From Fidelibacterota bacterium (lineage in GTDB: Bacteria > Fidelibacterota > Fidelibacteria > Fidelibacterales > Fidelibacteraceae): 64,000 nt of DNA. Of the stretch, positions 9,775 through 18,080 are shown one piece after another. The stretch lies in contig JASGMP010000002.1 of assembly GCA_030156395.1 (NCBI GenBank), forward strand, positions 1 through 64,000, in the 5' to 3' direction. The position numbers and the translations under genes are program-made. Below the pieces are notes generated by a model. That model searched no databases. It worked only from the letters and a program-made list of their open reading frames with translations, and was not told the origin of the DNA. The number at the start of each line of letters is the position of its first letter. The stretch's first letter is position 1.

Positions 9775-10419
9775 ATGAACATATCCCTCTATGAATTCAT
9801 CGGTTATACCGCCACTTTGATCGTTGCTGTTTCTTTGATGATGCGCAGGATCCGACAGCTCCGGATTTATAATTTAATTGGATCTGCATTGTTTTCCATA
9901 TATGGGGCACTCATTGGTGCCTGGCCGGTGACGGTTCTGAATGGATTTATTGTCTTAATCAACATCCGGGAACTCATTTCACTCAGCAGGCGGGATATCG
10001 TCTTTAAGGCACAAACCGTCGATGTAAAAAATTCCTGGTATCTGAAATATTCTTTAAATTTTTTCCGGGAGGATATCCAACGGATTTTCCCGGATTTTGC
10101 CATCCTGGAAAATGAAGATTATGAATCTGTCATCATCATGCGAGATGTTTTACCAGCCAGTATCGTGATTCTTCGAAAAACCGATGGGCCTGAAGCCGAA
10201 ATCATACTGGACTTTGCCCATCCGGAATTCAGGGATATGCAAAATGCCAGGTATTTTTTCAGAAAAGGCTGCGATTCCTTAAATCTCAAGGGGAAAAAAT
10301 ATTTTGTAACTCCCGGAATGGAAAAGCAGCATATCCGCTTTTTAAAGAAAATGCACTTTAAACCCCATCCTCATAGAATGAATTGGTATATTAAAAAAAT
10401 TGGAGAGAAAAATGTCTGA
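9775..10419 (+). CDS. YgjV-like membrane protein with an added C-terminal soluble domain
   Basis: 214 residues from ATG 9775 (GAGGA upstream). Residues 1-75 carry the YgjV pattern: a first helix FIGYTATLIVAVSLMM, a basic RRIRQLRIYNLIGS, GSALFSIYGALIGAWPV and a last helix VLNGFIVLINIREL. Residues about 85-205 form an extra soluble domain with ASIVILRKTDGPEAEIILDFAHPEFRD and a Lys/His-rich tail; the pattern of strands is reminiscent of a GNAT fold, but no acetyl-CoA loop is visible. The function of YgjV proteins is not established. The stop overlaps the start of the inositol-phosphatase gene by eight bases, so the two are translationally coupled. Confidence 0.6.
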   Translation: MNISLYEFIGYTATLIVAVSLMMRRIRQLRIYNLIGSALFSIYGALIGAWPVTVLNGFIVLINIRELISLSRRDIVFKAQTVDVKNSWYLKYSLNFFREDIQRIFPDFAILENEDYESVIIMRDVLPASIVILRKTDGPEAEIILDFAHPEFRDMQNARYFFRKGCDSLNLKGKKYFVTPGMEKQHIRFLKKMHFKPHPHRMNWYIKKIGEKNV

Positions 10420-11200
10420 TGCACAATATTTTGGCCGGAAATCCCGAGAATGGATTATAGCGGCAGGTTCTCTGATACTGAAAGGCATGAAGGAAAAATA
10501 CGCGGTGGAAATGAAAAGCAAAACGGACCCGGTTACGGAAATTGATTATCGATGCGAACAATTCCTGAAAGAAAAAATCATGAACGAGTTTCCGGATCAT
10601 AAAATTCTGGCTGAAGAAAGTGATCCCCTTGATAATTCGTCGGATATCAGGTGGATTATTGATCCCATCGATGGAACCACCAATTTCTTACATGGTTTCC
10701 CCTATTTTTGTATATCCATAGCCGTGGAAAAAGAGGATAAAATCCTGGCTGCTGCTGTCTATGATCCCTCCAGGAAAGAGCTTTTTTACAGTGACCTGGA
10801 TACAGAAGGCACCTTATTAAACGATAAACCTGTTACCGTAACCCAAACTGAACATGTTCAGGATAGTCTGTTGGTTACCGGATTCCCTTACAAGCATAAC
10901 GACATATTTTACAAAAACTTTGTGCTGCACCGTCGGGTTTATGAGCGCAGTCATGGCGTCCGAAGAACAGGTGCTGCTGCATTGGATTTGGCCTACGTGG
11001 CTGCCGGCCGGTCAGATGGGTACTGGGAATTCACATTAAAACCATGGGACTGTGCTGCGGGTGCCTATCTGGTGATCAAAGCCGGTGGCAAGGTAACGAC
11101 TGTAAACGGTCAGGGATACTCCCCTTACATCCCAAGCCTTTTAGCTACCAATGGATTGATCCACCGCGAAATGTTGGAAATTCTGAATGAAGAAGATTAA
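10412..11200 (+). CDS. suhB: Inositol monophosphatase family phosphatase
   Basis: 262 residues from ATG 10412, chosen because GGAG lies six bases upstream; a TTG twelve bases earlier is unlikely. The IMPase metal sites are intact: LAEES (Glu68/69), WIIDPIDGTTNF (Asp84, Asp87) and KPWDCAAG near residue 210 with the following Ala/Gly helix. Members hydrolyse inositol-1-phosphate or related sugar phosphates with Mg; E. coli SuhB also acts in rRNA antitermination. Substrate cannot be told from sequence. It overlaps the YgjV-like gene by eight bases. The symbol is by family resemblance. Confidence 0.88.
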   Translation: MSDAQYFGRKSREWIIAAGSLILKGMKEKYAVEMKSKTDPVTEIDYRCEQFLKEKIMNEFPDHKILAEESDPLDNSSDIRWIIDPIDGTTNFLHGFPYFCISIAVEKEDKILAAAVYDPSRKELFYSDLDTEGTLLNDKPVTVTQTEHVQDSLLVTGFPYKHNDIFYKNFVLHRRVYERSHGVRRTGAAALDLAYVAAGRSDGYWEFTLKPWDCAAGAYLVIKAGGKVTTVNGQGYSPYIPSLLATNGLIHREMLEILNEED

Positions 11201-11216
11201 CCGTAAAAAGGGGCTT

Positions 11217-11708
11217 TTATTTTTGGTAACTGTTATCCCCGAAAGAAATCACCTGGATATGAACTTTTGCCGTCCCCATGTTTTCAAAACCCAGAGCTTT
11301 TGCCGCCCCATAGGATAAATCCAGTATCCGTCCTTCCACATAAGGTCCGCGATCGTTTATCTTTACAACAACAGAGCGGTTGTTCTCAAGATTCGTCACC
11401 CGGATCAGGGTTCCCAAAGGCAGGGTTCTATGAGCCGCTGTCAAGGCATGCATATCAAAAATTTCCCCGCTCGCTGTCTTTTTCCCATGAAATTCTTCGC
11501 CATACCAGGAACTGAAGCCAATCCAACTTCGCTGATAGCTTAATTCCGGGTTTTTTTCCACAGGAATCTGTCTGGTGGGCTGAGTCCTTACAGGTTTTCG
11601 GGTTTTCTCCGGAACCGCCTGATTGCCATATCGTGGCGCGGAACTGCATCCTGACATAAAAACTAACATCAGAAAAAAGATAAGAGTCCTATTCCTGCAT
11701 CGATTCAT
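11217..11708 (-). CDS. RlpA-like lipoprotein (double-psi beta-barrel)
   Basis: 163 residues. A lipoprotein signal ends in FMSGC with Cys21. Residues about 60-160 are the RlpA domain: SSWYGEEFHGKKTASGEIFDM, AAHRTLPLGTLIRVTNLEN, VVVKINDRGPYVEGRILDLS and the closing AAKALGF-MGTAKVHIQV. In Pseudomonas, RlpA is a septal lytic transglycosylase acting on peptidoglycan lacking stem peptides; related proteins may only bind glycan. There is no SPOR domain, so this is the short form. The start lies 20 bases inside the upstream TPR lipoprotein gene, suggesting an operon of envelope proteins. Confidence 0.88.
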   Translation of the reverse strand: MNRCRNRTLIFFLMLVFMSGCSSAPRYGNQAVPEKTRKPVRTQPTRQIPVEKNPELSYQRSWIGFSSWYGEEFHGKKTASGEIFDMHALTAAHRTLPLGTLIRVTNLENNRSVVVKINDRGPYVEGRILDLSYGAAKALGFENMGTAKVHIQVISFGDNSYQK

Positions 11709-13530
11709 GTGCCTCTTCCCTTTGTAAGCTATCCGTTCCTATCTCATCCATCATCGTCTCCAACCCATGGATAGAATCCACTTCCGTCGCTCCACGTGTA
11801 TCTTCAGCCGATGTTTCCATCAGTTTTTCAATTATTTGGTTCAATTCCTTGATCCGTTTTTCCGCTGCGCCGGCATATTTGGTGGAAGCAAACTGGTTTT
11901 TAACCTGATGATAATAGAACATGGCACTGTCCAAATCTGAAAAAGTCCGGTCATATTCCAGGCCAATCCGGTACATTACTTGTGCCTGGCTCACAGAATC
12001 CAGTGATGCTGTATCCAGAAGTGATTTGAGTGCATTCACCCCCTCCTTTTTCCGATCTTGATTAAAGTAGGTTTCTTCGATTTTAAAAATTAAAAATTGG
12101 TTTTTTTCCCGTCTCAGAGAATCAGGATGTTCCCTACCCAGATATTGAAGACTTAAGGGAGAATAAGGATATTCTCGGATCAGACGGTTTTTCAACATCT
12201 CCGATCTGAGTGTATCGCCCGTTTCTTTCAGCAGATAACTCCACGTATTCAAAATCTGGGGAGTCATGGGATTCCCTTTGAAACGGGTTGTCAATCTCTG
12301 ATAAATCCCGAGAGCTGAATCTGGATTCTGAAAATTAAAAGCCAGAAACTCCGCCTGTCGAAATTTGTTTTTTACATAATCATTGATCACTTTATCTGTC
12401 AGGGATGTATCCTGTTCAACTTCAGGATTTATCAAACTTGGATATTCTTCCTCCAGTTTTCGGATTTCATGATTCAATGAGACAAATTGTCCAATTTCAT
12501 TGATCTTTCCCTGGGCCAGGGTTGCTTCAAGACAGTTCCTATCATGTTGCCTAACCGCTACAAAGGCATTTCGGGCACTTTCGTAGTCATTCAGCTGATT
12601 TAAATAGATCTCCCCAAGTTGATAGGATGCTTTTGCCGCCTGAGGTGTGTTAGGGTAATTTTCGATCACGGTTTTATAGCGTTGAATCGCCTGATCCATT
12701 TTATCCTGCTGGGAATACACCTTGGCCAATTCCAGCTCCAGATCGGGAAAAACCGTTTGATTTTCTTCATTTGCCAACATCTCTTTGATCAATTCTTCAC
12801 TTTCCTCGTACATTTCCCGAATTCGGTAAATCTTGGCATACTGAAGCTGAACCCGGGTCAACATCAAAGGATCTATCGAAATTTCTTCTATTTCTTGTAA
12901 GACAGCCAGGGCTTTCTCCAACATGGACCGGTCAATGTAAATTTGAGACAATTCAAAGAGCAAATTACTTTTAGATTGGATATCCTGGGACATATTCACA
13001 GCTTGGTTGAAATATTCAAAGGCTTTTTCATCTTCACCCTCTTCCAGAGCCAGATATCCGGCAAGAGACATAGCCTCGCCGAAAAAAGCCTTATTTTTTG
13101 AATCAGCGATAAACTCTTCAAGCATCCGAAAGGCAATATCCTTTTTGCCCAGTTCATAGTAACATCGTGCAATCCACAAATGAGATTCATTATAATAGGG
13201 GCTTGAGGGGAATTCTATCGTCAAACGTGAAAACATAGTCCGGGCAATGGTATATTTCTGAAGATGAAAGTTGGATACACCTGCAATGTACATGGCATCA
13301 TCCACATAATCGGAATCCGGAAAGCGTTCGATGACTTTCTGCGCTTTGAGTGATGCATTTTCAAATGTGGAATAAGTTGCACGGGATATCTTGCCGTCTT
13401 TGTTCAGGTCCTCCTCCATTTGGCGCATCGCCTCGGAAAAATACGTTTTGGCATTGTAAAATGTATTGAAATAGGCACATCCACTCAGAATCACCAAGAA
13501 AAAACTTAATTTAAGGCAAAAGAGACGCAT
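11689..13530 (-). CDS. TPR-repeat outer-membrane lipoprotein
   Basis: 613 residues. The signal MRLFCLKLSFFLVILSGC places the lipid-modified Cys at 18, followed by AYFNTFYNAKTYF, an opening I associate with TPR lipoproteins of FCB-group bacteria. The rest is almost entirely helical with many tetratricopeptide-like units (for example DDAMYIAGVSNFHLQKYTIARTMF and QAAKASYQLGEIYLNQLNDYESA), similar in style to BamD/YbgF proteins that hold outer-membrane or Tol-Pal complexes. Specific function unknown. It is nine bases from the next gene upstream and overlaps the RlpA-like gene by 20 bases, in a four-gene minus-strand envelope cluster. Confidence 0.78.
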   Translation of the reverse strand: MRLFCLKLSFFLVILSGCAYFNTFYNAKTYFSEAMRQMEEDLNKDGKISRATYSTFENASLKAQKVIERFPDSDYVDDAMYIAGVSNFHLQKYTIARTMFSRLTIEFPSSPYYNESHLWIARCYYELGKKDIAFRMLEEFIADSKNKAFFGEAMSLAGYLALEEGEDEKAFEYFNQAVNMSQDIQSKSNLLFELSQIYIDRSMLEKALAVLQEIEEISIDPLMLTRVQLQYAKIYRIREMYEESEELIKEMLANEENQTVFPDLELELAKVYSQQDKMDQAIQRYKTVIENYPNTPQAAKASYQLGEIYLNQLNDYESARNAFVAVRQHDRNCLEATLAQGKINEIGQFVSLNHEIRKLEEEYPSLINPEVEQDTSLTDKVINDYVKNKFRQAEFLAFNFQNPDSALGIYQRLTTRFKGNPMTPQILNTWSYLLKETGDTLRSEMLKNRLIREYPYSPLSLQYLGREHPDSLRREKNQFLIFKIEETYFNQDRKKEGVNALKSLLDTASLDSVSQAQVMYRIGLEYDRTFSDLDSAMFYYHQVKNQFASTKYAGAAEKRIKELNQIIEKLMETSAEDTRGATEVDSIHGLETMMDEIGTDSLQREEAHESMQE

Positions 13531-13539
13531 AGTAATCCT

Positions 13540-14460
13540 TTATTTGTTAATAGAAAATTTTCCGTTAATCATCATGTACCTCACATGTGCCTGTTTTATC
13601 AGGGGATTCCCGTTGAGGAAGAGGATATGTGGAGAATATGAATCTCTGGAGTGACTGTTGGTGATATGATCCAGTATTCGGATTCCTGCGGTAGCTTCCA
13701 GCTGATGAAGTGTCTTGAATACATGATCAGGATCTTTATATGCCACCTGCAAAGAATCATACTCTTGAAGTAATTCCACTTCATGAAGGACTCTGATCAT
13801 GGGTGTAACACTTGTATCTGCATCATATTCATGGTAATCTATTTTCAGAAGATATCTTTGCCCCATTGAATCCTCTGTTATGCAAAAAAGGGGGATTAGC
13901 TGGTTTTTCCACTGATACAATCTTTCTCTTTCACGGGTCGACCTGGAATGCTCTACGGCATTCACTCCGGATTTGTAAAGTGAATCTGTGCTATTCTCCT
14001 GAAAAATCATAAGTCCTTTTAAAGAGAAAGTTCCCGGGTAGACCAATTGCAACACATCTCCTGAACGGATACCCGGGCCATCAGGATAAAGAATAAAGGA
14101 TATAATTCCCTTCTTCAGCATCGACTGGTATATTTCCCGCAATTGCCAGCGGGGTAAGCCGGTTTGCACATAGGGATAGCTACTGTACGAACTGTCCAGA
14201 ACCCTGGGAACCCAGAAATTTTCCAGAGCTGGAATCATCCAGAAGCGGCTCATATCCAGGTACCCGGATTTTTTTTCAAAGGAAGAAACGGAAAATGTTT
14301 TGCCTGATGTAACAGCCCACATTTCTCCCGGGGCACTCCATTGACCTCCACCTTTGTAAACATGGCCACAGCGAATGTAAAGGGTGTCGTTATTTTCGGC
14401 CTGGATCAAAACACCTGGCACGATAAGCAGCAGAATTGCACACATATATTTACCGAACAT
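13540..14460 (-). CDS. Exported amidohydrolase-like protein lacking metal ligands (second of pair)
   Basis: 306 residues from the ATG at 14460, which overlaps the upstream gene's stop by 11 bases and has AAGGTG upstream; a longer frame to 14562 would overlap 113 bases and is rejected. Residues 1-21 (MFGKYMCAILLLIVPGVLIQA) are a signal peptide. Early text DTLYIRCGHVYKGGG and MSRFWMIPALENFWVP resembles the composite beta-sandwich and the entry to the barrel of imidazolonepropionase-type amidohydrolases, and the C-terminus ends in a sandwich-like MMINGKFSI. The HxH motif expected after the PA(L/M) turn is absent, so catalysis of the usual kind is unlikely. Function unknown; fold assignment is inference. 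Confidence 0.55.
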   Translation of the reverse strand: MFGKYMCAILLLIVPGVLIQAENNDTLYIRCGHVYKGGGQWSAPGEMWAVTSGKTFSVSSFEKKSGYLDMSRFWMIPALENFWVPRVLDSSYSSYPYVQTGLPRWQLREIYQSMLKKGIISFILYPDGPGIRSGDVLQLVYPGTFSLKGLMIFQENSTDSLYKSGVNAVEHSRSTRERERLYQWKNQLIPLFCITEDSMGQRYLLKIDYHEYDADTSVTPMIRVLHEVELLQEYDSLQVAYKDPDHVFKTLHQLEATAGIRILDHITNSHSRDSYSPHILFLNGNPLIKQAHVRYMMINGKFSINK

Positions 14461-15388
14461 AAACACCTTCAATAACCAAGTGTTCACAAGGCCCTCCGCT
14501 CTCTTTAAAAACTGCAAAGGAGGCAGAATATCCCGGAACCAGGAGGCCAAAACGAAGATCAATTCCCAGAAACTCAGCGGGAAGGACTGTCGTCAGCTGG
14601 AGAAAAACTTCCCGGGAAAGCCGGTTCGCTTGCAAGATGGAATCGGACATCCCGTAAAACCAGGACATTGGAAACCGGAGACCCATATTTCCCAATGTTT
14701 CGAACCAATCCGATTCAGTCGGTTTCCCTTTTTCATAGGTTTTAAGGTCTTCATAATTGAGAATCAGGCGTGTATTTTCAAAAATCATGTCGCGTTGCAG
14801 GCTTTTTTCCCGAACAACCCATACAGATTCCCAGTTAGTTTCCTGAATAAGTGCCTGAAATTCCGGTATCCACATACCAGGAATTTCATCCCACCAGATT
14901 TTGTTGGGGCCCAGGAATTGAAAAGGCAAGGTCAAATGGCTGGAATCCTCCGATGGAATCGACAGGTAATCGTGAATTTGCTGATACAAGGCATGAATCT
15001 TGCCATCTTCGTTGGGGATTAAAACACGCAGTCCCAGGGTATCCGGTTCCTGAAGGTTTTGGACAGTCCTTAGCAAAATATAGGGGTTTTCTTCCGTCAG
15101 ATAGAGTCCCGCCCCCCTGTGAATCATCAGCGAATCTACAAGACTGCGATCCCGGCCGGAGTAAAAATTCAAATCAATCATAGCCGGTATGATATGGAGG
15201 GTTGAATCAATAGCATCGATGGGAACCCGCCGGAGAGAAATAATCCGATTTCCGGCATAAGCCAATTCACCGGGAAAAATATCCCCGTTTCCCCGGTGAA
15301 TCCATCCACTGATGTGATCCCGAGGAAGAGCTAAGAGGCATGCTGAAAAATACATCACAAGGCAACCGGTTCGAAAGGTCAATTTCAT
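14450..15388 (-). CDS. Exported amidohydrolase-like protein lacking metal ligands (first of pair)
   Basis: 312 residues with a signal peptide ending near residue 20 (YFSACLLALP). The sequence STLHIIPAMIDLNFY occupies the place of the VLPGLIDxHxH entry in amidohydrolases, but Asn/Phe/Tyr stand where His-x-His should be. The C-terminus (LGIDLRFGLLVPGYSASFAVF, then VIEGVYVR) closely follows the amidohydrolase ending G-x-I-x-x-GxxADxxVxD-V-xGxxV. It therefore looks like a periplasmic relative that lost the metal centre. It is translationally coupled to the second copy (overlap of 11 bases). Signal peptide, fold motif and adjacency are seen; loss of activity is inferred. Confidence 0.6.
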   Translation of the reverse strand: MKLTFRTGCLVMYFSACLLALPRDHISGWIHRGNGDIFPGELAYAGNRIISLRRVPIDAIDSTLHIIPAMIDLNFYSGRDRSLVDSLMIHRGAGLYLTEENPYILLRTVQNLQEPDTLGLRVLIPNEDGKIHALYQQIHDYLSIPSEDSSHLTLPFQFLGPNKIWWDEIPGMWIPEFQALIQETNWESVWVVREKSLQRDMIFENTRLILNYEDLKTYEKGKPTESDWFETLGNMGLRFPMSWFYGMSDSILQANRLSREVFLQLTTVLPAEFLGIDLRFGLLVPGYSASFAVFKESGGPCEHLVIEGVYVR

Positions 15389-15467
15389 GTATCAATTTAT
15401 AAAGCTCCATGAGATGAAACAACGATTCAGACAGGAAGGAAGACACAAATCATGGAAAATTAGCCGG

Positions 15468-15499
15468 TAAAAAAAAAGCTCTCCGACGGGCGGACAGCT
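15468..15499 (-). terminator. Rho-independent terminator of the ffh-rplS operon
   Basis: On the minus strand a hairpin AGCTGTCCG-CCCGT-CGGAGAGCT (one G:G mismatch) is followed by nine T (complement of the A run at 15468-15476). It lies 28 bases after the rplS stop. Confidence 0.88.
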
Positions 15500-15526
15500 T
15501 TTTCATGATTTATTTCGAGAAAAGGA

Positions 15527-15874
15527 TCAGCGTACTTCTTTGATCCGGGTTGCCTTGCGACCTTTCAGTTTCCGGATATAGTACAGTTTTGCCTTACGGA
15601 CCCGTCCAACAGAAACCCGTTCAATTTTAGCGATATTGGGCGAATGGACCGGAAAAATGCGTTCAACACCCACACCATTGGAAACCTTCCTGACGGTGAA
15701 TGTCGCATTGATACCTGTCCCTTTACGGGCAATACAAATTCCCTTAAACTGTTGAATTCTCTCTTTTTCTCCTTCCCGGACCTTTACATCCACAACCAGT
15801 GTATCGCCGGCTTTAAAAAGCGGAATATCATCGCGCATCTGATGAGAAACGCTGGTATATAGTTTATCCATCAT
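15527..15874 (-). CDS. rplS: 50S ribosomal protein L19
   Basis: 115 residues, normal for L19. The protein sits at the 30S-50S interface. It shows the signature [55 protein letters not shown] and [20 protein letters not shown]. Start at 15874 (ATGATG; the second ATG is equally possible) behind GGGAG. Last gene of the ffh-rpsP-khpA-rimM-trmD-rplS operon, 15 bases after trmD, with a terminator downstream. Confidence 0.97.
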   Translation of the reverse strand: MMDKLYTSVSHQMRDDIPLFKAGDTLVVDVKVREGEKERIQQFKGICIARKGTGINATFTVRKVSNGVGVERIFPVHSPNIAKIERVSVGRVRKAKLYYIRKLKGRKATRIKEVR

Positions 15875-15889
15875 ACACTCCCTTTCCTT

Positions 15890-16597
15890 TCAATCTTTCT
15901 TTTGTTCACTGAGCCATTTATGATACAAGTCCGGGCGTCTTTCCTTTGTCTTTCTTATGCGTTCTTCCTGTCGCCATGTTTCAATCTTTGCATGGTGACC
16001 GCTCAGGAGCACATCCGGTACCTTCAAATCTTCAAAAACTTCAGGTCTGGTATACCAGGGACAATCCAGGAGAGGATGGGAAAAGGAGTCGCTTAAAGCG
16101 GAATCCAGGGTTCCAATCACTCCGGGGATCAGGCGGATGACAGCATCAATGATCACCAGAGATGCAATTTCACCTGCTGTAAGAACATAATCCCCAATGC
16201 TGATTTCGTCAGTAACCCATACATCCCTGACCCGTTGGTCGATCCCCTTATAGTGACCACAGATCATAAGCAAATAAGGTTCCTGTGCAAGTTCTTCAGC
16301 TAAATATTGTGTGAAAGGCACGCCATCAGGGGTGGGAAAAATGATCCGTGGTTTTTCGGGCTTTTCATTATCCAGGCAGTGGCGGATTGCAGAGAAGAGA
16401 GGCTGAGGTGTCATTATCATGCCATCTCCTCCACCAAAGGGATAATCATCAGTTTTCCCGTGTTTGTTTTCAGAAAAAGACCGGATATCATGGGATTGTA
16501 TAGATACAATCCCTTTTTCAGCGGCGATCCGGGCAATACTGCTTTCAATCACCGGGACCAGCATTTCAGGAAAGGTTGTCAGGACATCAATCTTCAT
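15890..16597 (-). CDS. trmD: tRNA (guanine-37-N1)-methyltransferase
   Basis: 235 residues starting at MKIDVLTTFPEM (ATG at 16597), overlapping the rimM stop by 11 bases; a longer frame upstream lies inside rimM and is rejected. TrmD methylates G37 of tRNAs carrying 36GG and prevents +1 frameshifting, using S-adenosylmethionine bound in a trefoil knot. Visible landmarks are DDYPFGGGDGMIM, LMICGHYKGIDQRV, EISIGDYVLTAGE and the helix SLVIIDAVIRLIPGV. DSFSHPLLDCPWYTRPEVF is the flexible tRNA-binding lid. Position and overlap follow the conserved operon order. Confidence 0.97.
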   Translation of the reverse strand: MKIDVLTTFPEMLVPVIESSIARIAAEKGIVSIQSHDIRSFSENKHGKTDDYPFGGGDGMIMTPQPLFSAIRHCLDNEKPEKPRIIFPTPDGVPFTQYLAEELAQEPYLLMICGHYKGIDQRVRDVWVTDEISIGDYVLTAGEIASLVIIDAVIRLIPGVIGTLDSALSDSFSHPLLDCPWYTRPEVFEDLKVPDVLLSGHHAKIETWRQEERIRKTKERRPDLYHKWLSEQKKD

Positions 16598-17099
16598 CCA
16601 GGAGCCCTTCCGGTAAATCCATGATGAATTCCTGTCTATCCTCCTGGATACCCACCAGGAAATCATTGGTGAGAGGAATCATTTTCTCATCTTCTCCATG
16701 TTGTACAATCAGCATATCCTGGGCAGGCCAGGATTCGGTTCTCAATATCTTTCCCAAAAAATGTCCCTGCCTGTCCCGTATACCATACCCGATATACTGC
16801 GTATACCCTGGATATGGACGTTTGGGTTCAGGTACTATTTCAGCCGGTACAAAAAGGGTAGCATGTCTTAATTGATCCGCTGAATGCCGGTTTGTCACCT
16901 GTTTCAATCCAAGAATGATTTTTTTCGATTGGATTGCAAGGCTGCTGATATCACTGACCTCTTCTGCTGTAGAACCATGTCCCCAGTACACATTTTTCAA
17001 AGAGCGTAAAAATTCTGCATCGACACTTTCGAGTTGTATTAGAAGCCTTCCTTCAAGTCCAAACGGTTTAAGGATGGTACCGATTTTTTTGAAGGACAT
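16587..17099 (-). CDS. rimM: Ribosome maturation factor RimM
   Basis: 170 residues. RimM binds S19 and helps assemble the 30S head. The N-terminal barrel begins FKKIGTILKPFGLEGRLLI and ends near residue 90. A PRC-barrel follows with YTQYIGYGIRDRQGHFLGKI, AQDMLIVQHGEDEKMIPLTNDFLV and the closing FIMDLPEGLLDED, the standard ending. It shares 11 bases with trmD and lies 26 bases after khpA. Confidence 0.95.
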   Translation of the reverse strand: MSFKKIGTILKPFGLEGRLLIQLESVDAEFLRSLKNVYWGHGSTAEEVSDISSLAIQSKKIILGLKQVTNRHSADQLRHATLFVPAEIVPEPKRPYPGYTQYIGYGIRDRQGHFLGKILRTESWPAQDMLIVQHGEDEKMIPLTNDFLVGIQEDRQEFIMDLPEGLLDED

Positions 17100-17125
17100 T
17101 TTTCACATCATCTGGCAGTCGAAAA

Positions 17126-17362
17126 TTAACGGTCGATAATATCGAGCGTTGCCCTGCGATGTCCAGCTTTAGCGGAAACGGCAGTCAGGAGAGTTCTCAG
17201 AGCCTGGGCGGTCCGCCCGTTTTTCCCGATGACTTTACCAAGATCCGCAGAGTTGACAGACAGCTCAAAAATGATGTTATTCTCGCTGTCGATTTGACTG
17301 ACCTTCACATCCTCAGGGTGATCAACAAGATGTTTTGCGATGAATTCAACGAACTCTTTCAT
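17126..17362 (-). CDS. khpA: KH-domain RNA-binding protein KhpA (YlqC family)
   Basis: 78 residues, one KH domain. The RNA-binding loop GKNGRTAQALRTLL lies at residues about 46-59, preceded by FELSVNSADLGKVI. KhpA proteins form dimers with KhpB/Jag in Gram-positives and bind many RNAs; their place between rpsP and rimM is conserved widely. The ATG at 17362 lies 26 bases after the rpsP stop. Confidence 0.93.
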   Translation of the reverse strand: MKEFVEFIAKHLVDHPEDVKVSQIDSENNIIFELSVNSADLGKVIGKNGRTAQALRTLLTAVSAKAGHRRATLDIIDR

Positions 17363-17388
17363 TGTCTACCTCGCTCTTAAGGATTCAT

Positions 17389-18069
17389 TCACGATTCGGT
17401 TTTTTCTGTCTCTGTTTCAGTTTCTTCTGCTTTATCTGTCTCAGCTTGTTGTCCTGATTTATCATCCTCTGCTTCCTCAGAAGCAACGTCTTTCTCAACC
17501 TTCTTTTCAGCTTTATCTTTTTCAGCAAGGGCTTCTGTCGTCTCTACCTGGGCAGCGGCTTTTTCTTCTATTTTCTCTTCAACAACTTCTTCTACAACCA
17601 TTTCTTCTGTAGCTGCCTCGACATTCTCAGATACTGTTTCTTCTGCTGTTTCTTTTTCAACCGGTGTTTCTACTTCCATTTGCTCTTTTACAGGTGCGGC
17701 CTTGGGTATTTTTTTATCTTTGGATTCTTTTGCCGTTTCTTCCGCTTTAGCCTTTTGGGCCATCTCCCATTTCTGGATTTCCACTTTCTTCACATCTTCG
17801 GATTTGCAATTCCGCAAGTGCCATTTCAGCATAATACCCTGTTTTGATAAAAGGTTTTTGACTGTATCTGAAGGCTGAGCTCCTTGTTCCAGCCAATGCA
17901 TGATACGGTTTTCCTTGATATTCACACGATTTTCATGCTTCAGCGGGTCGTAAGTCCCTACCTGTTCAATAAAACGGCCATCACGACGGCTCCTGGAATC
18001 TGCAACAACGATCCGAAAATATGGACGGTTCCGTCTACCCATACGTGTGAGACGAATTCGAGTTGCCAA
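17389..18069 (-). CDS. rpsP: 30S ribosomal protein S16 with long Glu/Lys/Ala-rich tail
   Basis: 226 residues, far longer than the usual 80-95. Residues 1-90 are ordinary S16: [38 protein letters not shown] and [13 protein letters not shown]. From about 95 onward the protein is low-complexity, first Lys/Ala-rich ([21 protein letters not shown]), then increasingly acidic with many Glu, Val, Thr. The tail is in frame with no stop, and there is no second start with a ribosome site, so it is part of the protein as annotated. Related tails occur on S16 of some FCB bacteria; their role is unknown. Second gene of the operon, 11 bases after ffh. Confidence 0.95.
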   Translation of the reverse strand: MATRIRLTRMGRRNRPYFRIVVADSRSRRDGRFIEQVGTYDPLKHENRVNIKENRIMHWLEQGAQPSDTVKNLLSKQGIMLKWHLRNCKSEDVKKVEIQKWEMAQKAKAEETAKESKDKKIPKAAPVKEQMEVETPVEKETAEETVSENVEAATEEMVVEEVVEEKIEEKAAAQVETTEALAEKDKAEKKVEKDVASEEAEDDKSGQQAETDKAEETETETEKTES

Positions 18070-18080
18070 ATTTTTCCTCC

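Noticed and set aside
17389-17790. S16 tail as a separate gene
   Set aside because: No start with a ribosome site and continuous frame from S16.
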